A DNA stretch of 64,000 bases from Mesorhizobium sp. WSM4904 (GCF_029674545.1 NZ_CP121354.1:3357001-3421000), one strand, 5' to 3'. Counted from the stretch's first letter, positions 27,091 to 36,262 are shown. Translations and numbers: made by a program. Notes: generated from the sequence alone by a model not told the origin.

Positions 27091-29301
27091 ATGAACGAGG
27101 CAGTTCGAGATCCGGCCAAGCCCTCCAACGGGCCAATCATCGAGATCGAGAACCTGTCGATCTCCTTCTTCACCCGCAAGGGCGAGATCCCGGCGGTGAT
27201 GGACTTTTCCTGCACGGTCATGCCTGGCGAGGCGATGGGCATCGTCGGTGAATCCGGCTGCGGCAAGTCCACCGTGTCGCTCGGCATCATGCGGGACCTC
27301 TCCAACATCGGAAAGATCGTCGGCGGACGGATCAAGTTCCAGGGCAGGGACATGGGCGAAATGTCCGAGGAGGAGCTTCGCGCCATCCGCGGCAACAAGA
27401 TCGCCATGATCTACCAGGAGCCGATGGCGAGCCTCAATCCGGCAATGAAGATCGGCCAGCAATTGATGGAAGTGCCGCTGATCCACGACAAGGTCTCGAA
27501 GGACGAGGCCTACAAAAGAGCGCTCGACATGGTGCGCGCGGTGAAGCTGCCGGACCCCGAGCGCATGATGCGCTCCTATCCGCACCAGCTTTCCGGCGGC
27601 CAGCAGCAGCGCATCGTCATCGCCATGGCGCTCTTGTCGAAGCCGGCGCTGCTTTTGCTCGACGAGCCGACGACGGCGCTCGACGTCACAGTCGAGGCCG
27701 GCATCGTGGAATTGGTCAAGGGGCTCGGCGAGAAGTTCGGCACCTCGATGATCTTCGTGTCGCACAATCTCGGCCTCATCCTCGAGACCTGCGACAAGAT
27801 TACGGTGATGTATTCGGGCGAGGCGGTCGAGACCGGCAAGATCGAGGACGTCTTCGACCGGATGCGCCACCCCTATACGCAAGGGCTGTTCCGCTCGATC
27901 CCGCTGCCAGGCGCCGACAAGAATTCGCGGCCGCTGATCTCCATTCCCGGGCAGTTGCCGCTGCCGCATGAGCGGCCCATGGGCTGCAATTTCGGCCCCC
28001 GCTGCCACCATTTCGTCGAGGGCGTCTGCAACGCCGCCGAAATCCCGATGGTTCCGGTCGAAGGGCATGAAGGCCATTTCTCGCGCTGCGTGCGCTTCAA
28101 CGAGATCGACTGGGAGGCGCTGCCGCCTGGCGCCAAGAAAGTCAATGAAAAGGTCGAGCCCGGCGCGCCGGTGCTCAAGATCGACGACCTCAAGAAATAC
28201 TACAAGGTCGGCGGCAGCGAGGTGTTCGGCTCCAGCGAAGGCCGCGTCGTCAAGGCCAACGAGACGATTTCGTTCACCGCGCGCGAATCCGAGACGGTCG
28301 CAATCGTCGGCGAGTCCGGCTGCGGGAAGTCGACGCTCGCCAAGGTGCTTCTGGGGCTCGAGACCGCGAGCTCGGGCACGGTGACGCTGGGCAACAAGGA
28401 GATCCAGTCGACCGGCATCGAGAGCCGCAATGTCGAGACCGTGTCTTCGATCCAGATGGTATTCCAGAACCCGTTCGACACGCTGAACCCCAGCCATACG
28501 GTCGGCTCGCAGATCATCCGCACGCTGGAGAAGTTCAATGTCGGCAAGACGGTCGCCGAGCGGCGCAAGCGCATGCTGGAACTGCTCGACCTGGTGAAGC
28601 TGCCGCGGGCCTTCGAGACCCGCAAGCCGCGCCAGCTCTCAGGCGGCCAGAAGCAGCGCATCGGCGTGGCGCGCGCCTTCGCCGGCGACGCCAAGGTGGT
28701 GGTGGCCGACGAGCCGGTCTCGGCGCTCGACGTCTCGGTGCAGGCGGCGGTGACCGAGCTTTTGATGGACATCCAGCGCAAGAACAAGACGACGATGCTG
28801 TTCATCAGCCACGACCTGTCGGTGGTGCGCTATATCGCCGACCGCGTCGTGGTCATGTATCTCGGCTACATCGTCGAACAGGGCACGACGGATCAGATAT
28901 TTTCGCCGCCCTACCATCCCTATACCGAAGCGCTGCTCTCGGCGATCCCGATCGCCGACACCAGCGTGGTCAAGAAGCACATCGTGCTCGAAGGCGACAT
29001 CCCGTCGGCAATGAACCCGCCGACCGGCTGTCCGTTCCAGACACGCTGCGGCTACAAGAAGCTGGTGCCGGACAATCTGTGCGAGACCAAGGTACCGCCG
29101 ATAAAGAATCTCGGCGACGGCCATATGAGCCTGTGCTGGCTGGCCGACGATGTGCTGGCCAAGATGGAGCCGGTCATCAAATTCGACAAGGAGCACGCCG
29201 CGCATGAGGGCGTGCCGGATGACGCGCCGCACGGCGCTGGTCCGGGCTTTGCCGGTACACCTCCGAAGCGTCCGCGCGGAAAGAAGCCGAAGCCGAACTA
29301 A
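27091..29301 (+). CDS. Fused double ATP-binding protein of the peptide-type importer (DppD-DppF fusion)
   Basis: 736 aa with two complete oligopeptide-type ABC ATPase domains in tandem. Domain 1 has Walker A GESGCGKST (about residue 55), signature LSGGQQQRI and Walker B LLLLDEP. Domain 2 has Walker A GESGCGKST (about 407), signature LSGGQKQRI and Walker B VVVADEP. Each ends in an oligo_HPY-type segment with cysteines (GCNFGPRCHHF and GCPFQTRCGYKK), known in DppD/OppD-class proteins to bind an Fe-S cluster. The ATG at 27091 has GGAG upstream. The Pro/Lys-rich tail (PKRPRGKKPKPN) is unusual. It energises the two upstream permeases. Confidence 0.94.
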   Translation: MNEAVRDPAKPSNGPIIEIENLSISFFTRKGEIPAVMDFSCTVMPGEAMGIVGESGCGKSTVSLGIMRDLSNIGKIVGGRIKFQGRDMGEMSEEELRAIRGNKIAMIYQEPMASLNPAMKIGQQLMEVPLIHDKVSKDEAYKRALDMVRAVKLPDPERMMRSYPHQLSGGQQQRIVIAMALLSKPALLLLDEPTTALDVTVEAGIVELVKGLGEKFGTSMIFVSHNLGLILETCDKITVMYSGEAVETGKIEDVFDRMRHPYTQGLFRSIPLPGADKNSRPLISIPGQLPLPHERPMGCNFGPRCHHFVEGVCNAAEIPMVPVEGHEGHFSRCVRFNEIDWEALPPGAKKVNEKVEPGAPVLKIDDLKKYYKVGGSEVFGSSEGRVVKANETISFTARESETVAIVGESGCGKSTLAKVLLGLETASSGTVTLGNKEIQSTGIESRNVETVSSIQMVFQNPFDTLNPSHTVGSQIIRTLEKFNVGKTVAERRKRMLELLDLVKLPRAFETRKPRQLSGGQKQRIGVARAFAGDAKVVVADEPVSALDVSVQAAVTELLMDIQRKNKTTMLFISHDLSVVRYIADRVVVMYLGYIVEQGTTDQIFSPPYHPYTEALLSAIPIADTSVVKKHIVLEGDIPSAMNPPTGCPFQTRCGYKKLVPDNLCETKVPPIKNLGDGHMSLCWLADDVLAKMEPVIKFDKEHAAHEGVPDDAPHGAGPGFAGTPPKRPRGKKPKPN

Positions 29302-29309
29302 TTTAAGGG

Positions 29310-29338
29310 CGTGGCGCCGACATCAGTTCCGCGCCACG
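29310..29338. terminator. Candidate hairpin between convergent genes
   Basis: 8-bp arms CGTGGCGC and GCGCCACG with a 13-nt loop, lying between the end of the fused ATPase gene and the convergent lipoprotein gene. There is no real T-run on either strand, so termination is only a possibility. Confidence 0.4.
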
Positions 29339-29339
29339 G

Positions 29340-29930
29340 TCAGCTTCCGCACTGCCGCAACTGCGTGGCGTAGTCGCGGGCCATCTGGTCGGTGGCGCGC
29401 GCGTAGTTCTGTACGCCGGCGTCGCCGCGATTGCCGCGGCCGTAGGTCGACCAGCCGAGGTAATAGGCGAGATAGAGGTTGTAAGTGTCGTTGCGGGCGA
29501 CGCCGAACGTGTCGGCGGTCTTGGAATGATACCAGCCGACGAAATCGATGGCGTCGGCGAAACGGCTGCGGCGCGCCGCCCAGTTGCCGGTCTCCATCTG
29601 ATACTGCGACCAGGTGCCGTCGAGCGCCTGCGAGTAGCCCGCGGCAGTGGAGACGTGCTTCCAGGGAATGAAGCCGAGCAGCTTGGTGCGCGGCGGCCGG
29701 GCGTTGCTCTTGAAGCCGGATTCCTTGCGCACCGTCGCCATCAGCACCGGGACGGGAATGCCGTATTTCTGCTCGGTGCGTTCGGCAGCGGACTGCCAGT
29801 TGTCGAACCAGCCGTCGTTCTGGTCGAAGACGGCGCAGACGTTGTTGATATGGCTGGGCGCCGTCGCGCAGGCCGAAAGCGCCAGCAGCACAGAGACAGC
29901 GACAATTTTACTAAAACTCGATCTACGCAT
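29340..29930 (-). CDS. SLT-type lytic-transglycosylase-like lipoprotein
   Basis: 196 aa. The N-terminus MRRSSFSKIVAVSVLLALSAC is a lipoprotein signal with lipobox LSAC, so it is predicted to be membrane-anchored in the periplasm. The core resembles soluble lytic transglycosylases: VRKESGFKSNARPP carries the likely catalytic glutamate, followed by AAGYSQALDGTW and FVGWYH. It is short but covers the lysozyme-like fold. It would cleave glycan strands of peptidoglycan. It stands alone, convergent with the importer operon; activity is inferred from the family only. Confidence 0.8.
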   Translation of the reverse strand: MRRSSFSKIVAVSVLLALSACATAPSHINNVCAVFDQNDGWFDNWQSAAERTEQKYGIPVPVLMATVRKESGFKSNARPPRTKLLGFIPWKHVSTAAGYSQALDGTWSQYQMETGNWAARRSRFADAIDFVGWYHSKTADTFGVARNDTYNLYLAYYLGWSTYGRGNRGDAGVQNYARATDQMARDYATQLRQCGS

Positions 29931-30140
29931 CGGAAGACGAATAGGCGGAAATCATAAAAGGAGTCTTTCGAGCTTCCTTAACGCCGGCCGTAGTGCGCCG
30001 ATCTGGCTCTATCGATATTTCGACCAAATGCGTCGCATTTCTCTCCATCGATTTTGAAAAATGCCGCCTTGGCTAAAATCACGCCGGCAAATGGCGAATT
30101 CCTGACAGCTCATGGGCCACGTCGGCGCTCTGATGCGCGC

Positions 30141-31679
30141 ATGACCGAACCAAGACGAAAACGCGGCGCCGAGCGAACCAGCAACCGGGGGCCATCCGCC
30201 ATCCCGCAGTTGCCGCTAAGGCGCGTGACGAATCCCTACCCGCCGATGGCTCTGCTTTCGGCCGACCAGATCGAAGCCATCCATCAGGCGTCGATGCACA
30301 TCCTGGAAAATTTCGGCATCGAGGTGATGAGCAGGAGGGCGCTCGCCCTGTTCGAACGCGCCGGCGCCAAGGTCGATCACAGCTCGATGAATGTGCGCGT
30401 CGATCGCGGCATGGTCGACGAGGCACTGAAGACGACGCGTGCCAGCTACACGCTTACGCCGCGCAACCCGGCCCGCGCCATTCATCTCGGCGGCAACACC
30501 ATCAACTTCACGCTGGTCGCCGGGCCGCCCAATGTGCACGACATGGAGCGCGGCCGCCGTGCCGGCAACCTCGCCGACTACTCGGACCTCGTCCGACTGG
30601 CGCAGCATTTCAACTGCATCCACATGCTCGGCAACCAGGTCTGCGCGCCGATCGAGCTGCCGGCGAATTCGCGTCATCTCGACACCTATTTCGCCAACCT
30701 GACGCTGACCGACAAATGCTTCCATGTCTCGGCGATCGGCCGGGGCAGGGCGCTGGACGGCATCGAGATGATGGCGATTGCGCGCGGCCTGACACTGGAG
30801 CAGTTGGGCGAAGATCCCGGCGTCACCACCATCATCTCGGTCAACTCGCCGCGCCGCTTCGACGAGATGATGGCCGAAGGGCTGATGACCATGGCCGAGT
30901 TCGGCCAGTCGGTGGCGGTGACGCCGTTCACGCTGATGGGCGCGATGAGCCCGGTGACGCTCGCCGGCGCGCTGGCGCAGCAGAACGCCGAAGCACTGTT
31001 CGGCATCGCGCTGACGCAACTCGTGCGGCCGGGCGCGCCGGTGATGTACGGCGCCTTCACCTCCAATGTCGACATGAAGTCCGGAGCACCGGCCTTCGGC
31101 ACGCCGGAGAACACGAAAGCAAACATCGCCTCCGGGCAATTGGCGCGGCGCTACAATCTGCCGTACCGCACTACGCCCGGCTCCGCCTCCAATACCACCG
31201 ACGCGCAAGGCGCCTACGAGACGCTGATGGCGCTGTGGGGCGCCGTGCTTGGACACGGCAACCTCGTCTACCATGCCGCCGGCTGGCAGGAGGGCGGGCT
31301 GACGGCGTCGTTCGAGAAGCTCATCATCGATGTCGAGATGATCCAGCACATGATGGAATTCCTACGGCCGATCGTGGTCGACGAAGGCGAACTGGCCGTC
31401 GAAGCGCTGGGCGCGGTGCCGACGGGCGGCCATTTCTTCGGCGAGCCGCACACGCTGGAGCGCTATGCCACCGCCTTCTATCAGCCGATGCTTTCCAACT
31501 GGCAAAATTACGAAGCCTGGCAGGAGGCCGGCGCGCTCGACGCCACGGCCCGCGCGACGCGGCTATGGAAGAAAGCGCTGGAGGAATATGTCCAGCCGGC
31601 CATGGATCCTGGCGTGCGCGAGGCCCTCGAAGCCTATATCGCGCGCCGCAAGGAAGCGATCGGACAGGGCGAGCCGTGA
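30141..31679 (+). CDS. MttB-superfamily (trimethylamine methyltransferase family) protein, non-pyrrolysine type
   Basis: 512 aa from the ATG at 30141; an in-frame TTG at 30054 would add 29 residues. It matches the COG5598/MttB family throughout (LLSADQIEAIHQASMHILENFG, then conserved barrel segments). No in-frame amber codon occurs, so this is a non-pyrrolysine homologue. Characterised non-pyrrolysine members demethylate glycine betaine, proline betaine or carnitine with a corrinoid partner. No corrinoid protein is in this window. The next gene, past a palindromic repeat, encodes a GcvT-fused FAD oxidoreductase, suggesting a shared role in quaternary or methylated amine catabolism. The substrate is unknown. 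Confidence 0.87.
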   Translation: MTEPRRKRGAERTSNRGPSAIPQLPLRRVTNPYPPMALLSADQIEAIHQASMHILENFGIEVMSRRALALFERAGAKVDHSSMNVRVDRGMVDEALKTTRASYTLTPRNPARAIHLGGNTINFTLVAGPPNVHDMERGRRAGNLADYSDLVRLAQHFNCIHMLGNQVCAPIELPANSRHLDTYFANLTLTDKCFHVSAIGRGRALDGIEMMAIARGLTLEQLGEDPGVTTIISVNSPRRFDEMMAEGLMTMAEFGQSVAVTPFTLMGAMSPVTLAGALAQQNAEALFGIALTQLVRPGAPVMYGAFTSNVDMKSGAPAFGTPENTKANIASGQLARRYNLPYRTTPGSASNTTDAQGAYETLMALWGAVLGHGNLVYHAAGWQEGGLTASFEKLIIDVEMIQHMMEFLRPIVVDEGELAVEALGAVPTGGHFFGEPHTLERYATAFYQPMLSNWQNYEAWQEAGALDATARATRLWKKALEEYVQPAMDPGVREALEAYIARRKEAIGQGEP

Positions 31680-31696
31680 CTTTAGCGTTGGCGCGA

Positions 31697-31856
31697 GGTA
31701 CCCCCCTCTGTCCTGCCGGACATCTCCCCCTCAAGGGGGGAGATTGGCTGTCCTTTTTGCCTTCGCTAATTGCCAACCTTGAAAAATGGGCGGCGGCGCT
31801 GCCGCTGCTGATCTCCCCCTTGAGGGGGAGATGGCCGGCAGGCCAGAGGGGGGTGG
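31697..31856. repeat. Large palindromic repeat element, family A
   Basis: Same architecture as 6418-6584: an outer inverted pair (ACCCCCCTCTG and CAGAGGGGGGT), each arm with a small hairpin ATCTCCCCC/GGGGGAGAT, and about 65 bp of unrelated sequence between arms. It lies between the MttB-like gene and the FAD oxidoreductase gene, so it may separate or modulate their expression. Confidence 0.9.
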
Positions 31857-31917
31857 CTTGGCGCTGCCCTTTCGATTCACTTTGTCGCTCAACTCACTGA
31901 AATAACGAGAAGAACCC

Positions 31918-34344
31918 ATGAAGTCGCATGCAAAGGTCGTGGTCATCGGCGGCGGTGTCGTCGGATGCTCGGTGTTGTTCCATCTCGCCCGCCACGGCTG
32001 GACCGACGTCGTGCTTCTGGAGCGCGATGAGCTGACTTCCGGCTCGACCTGGCACGCGGCCGGCGGCATGCACACCATCAATGGCGACCCCAACGTCGCC
32101 AAGCTGCAGAAATACACGATCTCGCTTTACAAGGAGATCGAGGAGCTTTCCGGCCAGGCGACCGGCGTGCATCTGACCGGTGGCGTGCTTTTGGCCGCGA
32201 CCGAGGCGCGACTCGACTGGCTGCGCGGCGTCGTCTCCAAAGGCCGCTATCTCGGCATCGATCTCGAAGTGATCTCGCCGAACGAAGCGGCCGAGCTGAT
32301 GCCGCTGCTCGACCCGAAGCAATTCGTCGGGGCAGTGCGCAACAAGGAGGACGGCCATCTCGACCCGTCCGGCGTGACGCATGCTTACGCCAAAGCAGCG
32401 CGCAAGCTCGGCGCCGAGGTCGAGCGCTTCACCAAGGTAGAGGACATCGTGCGCCGGCCGGACGGGTTGTGGCGCGTCATCACCAACAAGGGCGAGGTGA
32501 TTTGCGAGCATGTCGTCAATGCTGGCGGACTGTGGGCGCGCGAGGTCGGCCGCATGGTCGGGCTGGAGCTGCCGGTGCTGGCGATGGAGCACATGTACTT
32601 GATCACCGAGGACATGCCCGAGGTCGCCGACTGGAACAAGAAGACCGGCACCGAGATCATCCATGCGGTCGACTTCGACGGCGAGCTTTATTTGCGCCAG
32701 GAGCGCGGCGGCATGCTGATGGGGACCTATGAGAAGGCGAACAAGCCGTGGTCCGAGTTCCAGACGCCATGGAATTTCGGCCATGAGCTGCTGGAGCCGG
32801 ACATCGACCGCATCGCGCCGTCGCTGGAGGTCGGCTTCCGCCACTTCCCGGCCTTCCAGAAGACCGGCATCAAGCAGATCATCAACGGACCCTTCACCTT
32901 CGCGCCGGACGGCAACCCGCTGGTCGGCCCGGTGCGCGGCCTGCCCGGCTTCTGGGTCGCCTGCGGCGTCATGGCGGGTTTCAGCCAAGGTGGCGGCGTC
33001 GGGCTGGCGCTCTCCAACTGGATGATCGAGGGCGATCCCGGCGCCGATATCTGGGCGATGGACGTGGCGCGCTACGGCGACTGGGCGACGATGGCCTACA
33101 CCAACGCCAAGGTGCGCGAGAACTATTCGCGCCGCTTCTCGATCCGTTTCCCGAACGAGGAACTGCCCGCGGGGCGTCCGCTCAAGACGACACCGGTCTA
33201 TGACACGCTGTCGGCCAAGGGCGCGCAGTGGGGGGTCGCCTATGGGCTGGAAGTGCCGCTGTGGTATGCGCCGGAAGGCGTCAAGGACGAGTTCTCGTGG
33301 CGGCGTTCGACCGACTTCGACCATGTCGCGAGCGAGGTTGCCGCCGTTCGCAACGGCGTCGGCCTGTCGGAGATTTCGAGCTTCGCCAAATACAGGGTGA
33401 CGGGCGAAGGCGCCGCAGCCTGGCTTGACCGCGTGCTCGCCTGCAAGCTGCCCAAGCCAGGCCGCATGACGCTGGCGCCGATGCTGAAGGAAGACGGCAA
33501 GCTGATCGGAGATTTCACGCTCGCCAATGTCGGAGATGGCGAATGGTTCATCGCCGGCTCAGGCATTGCCGAGCAGTACCATATGCGCTGGTTCGAGGCG
33601 CATATGCCCGATGATGGCTCGGTCCGCATCGAAGCGCTTGGGCAGAAGCTCACCGGTCTCGCCGTCGCCGGCCCAAAGGCGAGGGAGGTGCTGGCCAAAG
33701 TCACCCGCGCCGATGTCTCCAACGCTGCCTTCCCCTTCATGGCGGTCGCCAGGATGGATATCGGCATGGCGCCGTGTCTTGTCGGCCGCGTGAGCTATAC
33801 GGGCGATCTCGGCTACGAGATATGGGTGGAGCCGGAATATCAGCGCGCCGCCTACCAGGCGCTGATCAAGGCAGGCGAGGAACTCGGCATCGGCCTGTTC
33901 GGCTCGCGCGCGCTCAATGCGCTCAGGCTGGAGAAGAACTACGGCTCATGGGCGCGCGAGTACCGGCCGATCTACGGACCGGTCGAGGCCGGGCTCGATC
34001 GTTTCGTCGCCTATGGCAAGGAGGCCGATTTCATCGGCAAGGAAGCGGCGCTCGCCGAACGCAAGCAGGGCGGCAAGCTCAGGCTGCGCGCCTTCATCGT
34101 CGAGGCTCACGATGCCGATGTCATCGGCGACGAGGCGATCTGGCATGACGGCGTCGTGCGCGGCTGGGTTACCTCGGGCGGCTATGCTCACAATTCGAAG
34201 AAATCGGTCGCGATGGGTTATGTGCCGAAGGAGATCGCCGACAGGCCGGACGGCTTCGAGATCGAGATCCTGGGCAGGCGCCATGCGGCGCGCATTCAGG
34301 CAGCGCCGCTGTTCGACGCCAATTTCGAACGGATGCGCGCCTGA
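31918..34344 (+). CDS. FAD-dependent oxidoreductase fused to GcvT (dimethylglycine/sarcosine dehydrogenase-like)
   Basis: 808 aa. The N-terminal DAO domain (about residues 1-370) has the dinucleotide motif VVVIGGGVVGCSVLFHLARHG and SGSTWHAAG, whose histidine is the site of covalent FAD in dimethylglycine and sarcosine dehydrogenases. An FAO_M linker domain follows. The C-terminal half is an aminomethyltransferase (GcvT) and GcvT_C domain (about 425-808), expected to pass the released one-carbon unit to tetrahydrofolate. Predicted reaction: oxidative N-demethylation of a methylated amino acid, giving methylene-THF. The neighbouring MttB-like gene supports a pathway for betaine-type compounds. 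The precise substrate is not decided. Confidence 0.92.
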   Translation: MKSHAKVVVIGGGVVGCSVLFHLARHGWTDVVLLERDELTSGSTWHAAGGMHTINGDPNVAKLQKYTISLYKEIEELSGQATGVHLTGGVLLAATEARLDWLRGVVSKGRYLGIDLEVISPNEAAELMPLLDPKQFVGAVRNKEDGHLDPSGVTHAYAKAARKLGAEVERFTKVEDIVRRPDGLWRVITNKGEVICEHVVNAGGLWAREVGRMVGLELPVLAMEHMYLITEDMPEVADWNKKTGTEIIHAVDFDGELYLRQERGGMLMGTYEKANKPWSEFQTPWNFGHELLEPDIDRIAPSLEVGFRHFPAFQKTGIKQIINGPFTFAPDGNPLVGPVRGLPGFWVACGVMAGFSQGGGVGLALSNWMIEGDPGADIWAMDVARYGDWATMAYTNAKVRENYSRRFSIRFPNEELPAGRPLKTTPVYDTLSAKGAQWGVAYGLEVPLWYAPEGVKDEFSWRRSTDFDHVASEVAAVRNGVGLSEISSFAKYRVTGEGAAAWLDRVLACKLPKPGRMTLAPMLKEDGKLIGDFTLANVGDGEWFIAGSGIAEQYHMRWFEAHMPDDGSVRIEALGQKLTGLAVAGPKAREVLAKVTRADVSNAAFPFMAVARMDIGMAPCLVGRVSYTGDLGYEIWVEPEYQRAAYQALIKAGEELGIGLFGSRALNALRLEKNYGSWAREYRPIYGPVEAGLDRFVAYGKEADFIGKEAALAERKQGGKLRLRAFIVEAHDADVIGDEAIWHDGVVRGWVTSGGYAHNSKKSVAMGYVPKEIADRPDGFEIEILGRRHAARIQAAPLFDANFERMRA

Positions 34345-34361
34345 ATTCAGGCGCGCGTTTT
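34335..34361 (+). terminator. Rho-independent terminator overlapping the oxidoreductase stop codon
   Basis: A perfect palindrome of two 11-nt halves (GCGCGCCTGAA / TTCAGGCGCGC) at 34335-34356, followed by GTTTTG. The gene's TGA stop lies within the left arm. It separates the oxidoreductase from the convergent doxX gene. Confidence 0.75.
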
Positions 34362-34365
34362 GCTA

Positions 34366-34797
34366 CTACGCCCTGGCGCTGTCGCGATTGTCCAGCGCGA
34401 AGGAGCCCGGACCGGCAAAGAACAGATAGAGGAAGACGAAGCAGAACAGGATGGCTGCGTCGCCGCCATTGTTGGCCGGGAAGAAATTGCGCGGCATGTG
34501 CACCATGAAATAGGCGACAGCCATCTCGCCGCAGAGCAGGAACGCCACCGGGCGCGTGAAGAGCCCCAGCGCCAGCAGGATGCCGCCGGCAAACTCGAGA
34601 ATGCCGGACGTCAGCGCAAGCCCGGTCAGGGCCTCGGCATGGGCGCCAGAAGGAAAATTGAACAGTTTCTGGGTGCCGTGCTCGATGAACTGCAGCGCGG
34701 TCATGATGCGAAGCACGCCCAGCACCTGCGGACGGTATTCGGCAAGGCTTTCGAAAAGCTTCAATGCAAAACTCCGTTTACCCCCGGGGCCGGCCAT
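34366..34797 (-). CDS. DoxX family membrane protein
   Basis: 143 aa with four hydrophobic helices, matching the DoxX/SURF4-like family: QFIEHGTQKLF, LTSGILEFAGGILLALGLF and MVHMPRNFFPANNGGDAAILF. Family members are small inner-membrane proteins linked in some bacteria to redox or thiol stress, but this one has no assigned function. It is convergent with the upstream oxidoreductase and divergent from the following small secreted protein. Confidence 0.85.
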   Translation of the reverse strand: MAGPGGKRSFALKLFESLAEYRPQVLGVLRIMTALQFIEHGTQKLFNFPSGAHAEALTGLALTSGILEFAGGILLALGLFTRPVAFLLCGEMAVAYFMVHMPRNFFPANNGGDAAILFCFVFLYLFFAGPGSFALDNRDSARA

Positions 34798-34960
34798 AAA
34801 TTATCGCCCGGCAATGGACCACTCACTTCCCTTGGCCTGCCATCAACAATCGGTGAGTGGAATGGTTTCATTCTCGCGTTTTTATTCTCGCTATGGTTGC
34901 ATTTCTGTCTCTCTGGTTGTATTGATATGCCGGTATCAAACCATACGAGTTTTCTGTGCC

Positions 34961-35449
34961 ATGAAGAAAATCGTCGTCAGCCTATTCGTACTCCTTGCAG
35001 GCACCAGCTTCGCCATGGCCGGCGACGCCGGCTGCGATGCCTTCAAATGGCCGGTCACACGCGAGCAGGCCCTGTTTCCGGAAGCGCCGGCCGCGCAGTC
35101 CGGCGCTGCCTTGACAGTCGGGCAAGCGGTGGATTTGTCACTCGCGGCGGTCGACACGATCAGCTTTGAGGTGCCGCCGCAACGCGCACCGGCAGCCGGC
35201 TCGTTCGGTGCGACGGCAAGCGTGACAGTGCCACCTGAAGGCGAGCTCCAGTTCAGCCTGTCCGATGAGGCCTGGATCGATGTCGTGCAGGACGGCCATT
35301 CCGTGAAGTCGACGGGTTTCAGCGGCGTGAAGACCTGTCCGGGCATTCGCAAGAGCGTGCGCTTCAAACTTTCCGCCGGTCCGGCTACCGTGCAGCTCAG
35401 CGGCGCCAAGAAGGCCGATCTCAAAGTGGCAGTGCTGACGCCGGAGTGA
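34961..35449 (+). CDS. Small secreted protein of unknown function
   Basis: 162 aa. The ATG at 34961 gives a good signal peptide (MKKIVVSLFVLLAGTSFAMAG). The mature part has two cysteines (GCDAF and KTCPG) that could form a disulfide, and is rich in small and beta-forming residues. The FSLSDEAWIDVVQDG and FKLSAGPATVQLSGA segments suggest a beta-sandwich, possibly a carbohydrate- or ligand-binding fold. I do not recognise the family. It stands alone between doxX (divergent) and the VOC gene (convergent). Confidence 0.75.
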   Translation: MKKIVVSLFVLLAGTSFAMAGDAGCDAFKWPVTREQALFPEAPAAQSGAALTVGQAVDLSLAAVDTISFEVPPQRAPAAGSFGATASVTVPPEGELQFSLSDEAWIDVVQDGHSVKSTGFSGVKTCPGIRKSVRFKLSAGPATVQLSGAKKADLKVAVLTPE

Positions 35450-35485
35450 GCCGGCGCCAGCTGATCGAACGGAACTGCTTTGCGC

Positions 35486-36262
35486 CTACCGCCCCGGCGC
35501 CAGCAGTGCGAAATGCGCGCCTTGCGGATCCTGGCATTGGACGACCCACTGCGCGCTCGGCACTTCCATCGGTCCCATCAGGACTTTGCCGCCATTGTCG
35601 GTGACGCGCTTGGCCGCGGCATCGATGGCGTCGACGTTGAAATAGAATTGCCAGACCGGCACCGGAATCTGCGGCGGCTTGTTCATCATGCCGCCACCCG
35701 ATTCCGGCCCGGCGGTGAAGGTCTTGTAAACGCCCATCTCGCCCATGTCGAACTCGCCGGCGCTCTCCCAGCCGAACTGGCCCGCATAAAAGTCGAACGC
35801 CGCTTTCCAGTCCGAGGTGTAGAGTTCGTGCCAGCCGATATGGCCGGGCGTGGTGGCAGGCACCGGCGGTTGCCCAGGCTGGTTGGGCTGCAGGAACATG
35901 AAGGTCGCGCCCTGCGGGTCAGCAACCACGGCGAAGCGGCCGACTTCCGGAATGTCATCCGGCGGGCGATGGACGGTGCCGCCGGCCTCCTGCAGCGCCT
36001 TCGTCGAGGCGTCCACATCCTTGGTGTAGATGTAGCCGAGCCAGGCGGGCGGCATGCCCATCTTGGCGGCATCCTCCGGCATGGTCATCAACCCGCCGAC
36101 GCCGCGCACGGCCGAATTCATCACGATATAGCGAGGCATGCCCGGCGCTTTCGCAAAGGGCTCGGCCTTCCAGCCGACAACGGCTGTGTAAAAGGCCTCG
36201 GCGGCGTCGAGGTCGGTGGTCATCAGTTCGTACCAGAAGAAGGGTTTTGGGGAATTCGGCAT
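35486..36262 (-). CDS. VOC (glyoxalase/bleomycin-resistance) superfamily protein with two domains
   Basis: 258 aa from the ATG at 36262, which has GAGGAG upstream. Two vicinal-oxygen-chelate domains in tandem: FFWYELMTTDLDAAEAFYTAVVGW at the N-terminus, split here as FFWYELMTTDLD and AAEAFYTAVVGW, and WHELYTSDWKAAFDFYAGQFGW starting near residue 130, split as WHELYTSDWKAA and FDFYAGQFGW. Metal-ligand histidine and glutamate positions are plausible, but the substrate is unknown. It matches the many two-domain VOC proteins annotated as putative hydroxylases or glyoxalases. Confidence 0.88.
   Translation of the reverse strand: MPNSPKPFFWYELMTTDLDAAEAFYTAVVGWKAEPFAKAPGMPRYIVMNSAVRGVGGLMTMPEDAAKMGMPPAWLGYIYTKDVDASTKALQEAGGTVHRPPDDIPEVGRFAVVADPQGATFMFLQPNQPGQPPVPATTPGHIGWHELYTSDWKAAFDFYAGQFGWESAGEFDMGEMGVYKTFTAGPESGGGMMNKPPQIPVPVWQFYFNVDAIDAAAKRVTDNGGKVLMGPMEVPSAQWVVQCQDPQGAHFALLAPGR

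Noticed and set aside
31680..31917. Possible riboswitch ahead of the GcvT-fused oxidoreductase (for example a glycine riboswitch)
   Set aside because: The structured sequence is explained by the palindromic repeat also found at 6418-6584; no riboswitch core was recognised.
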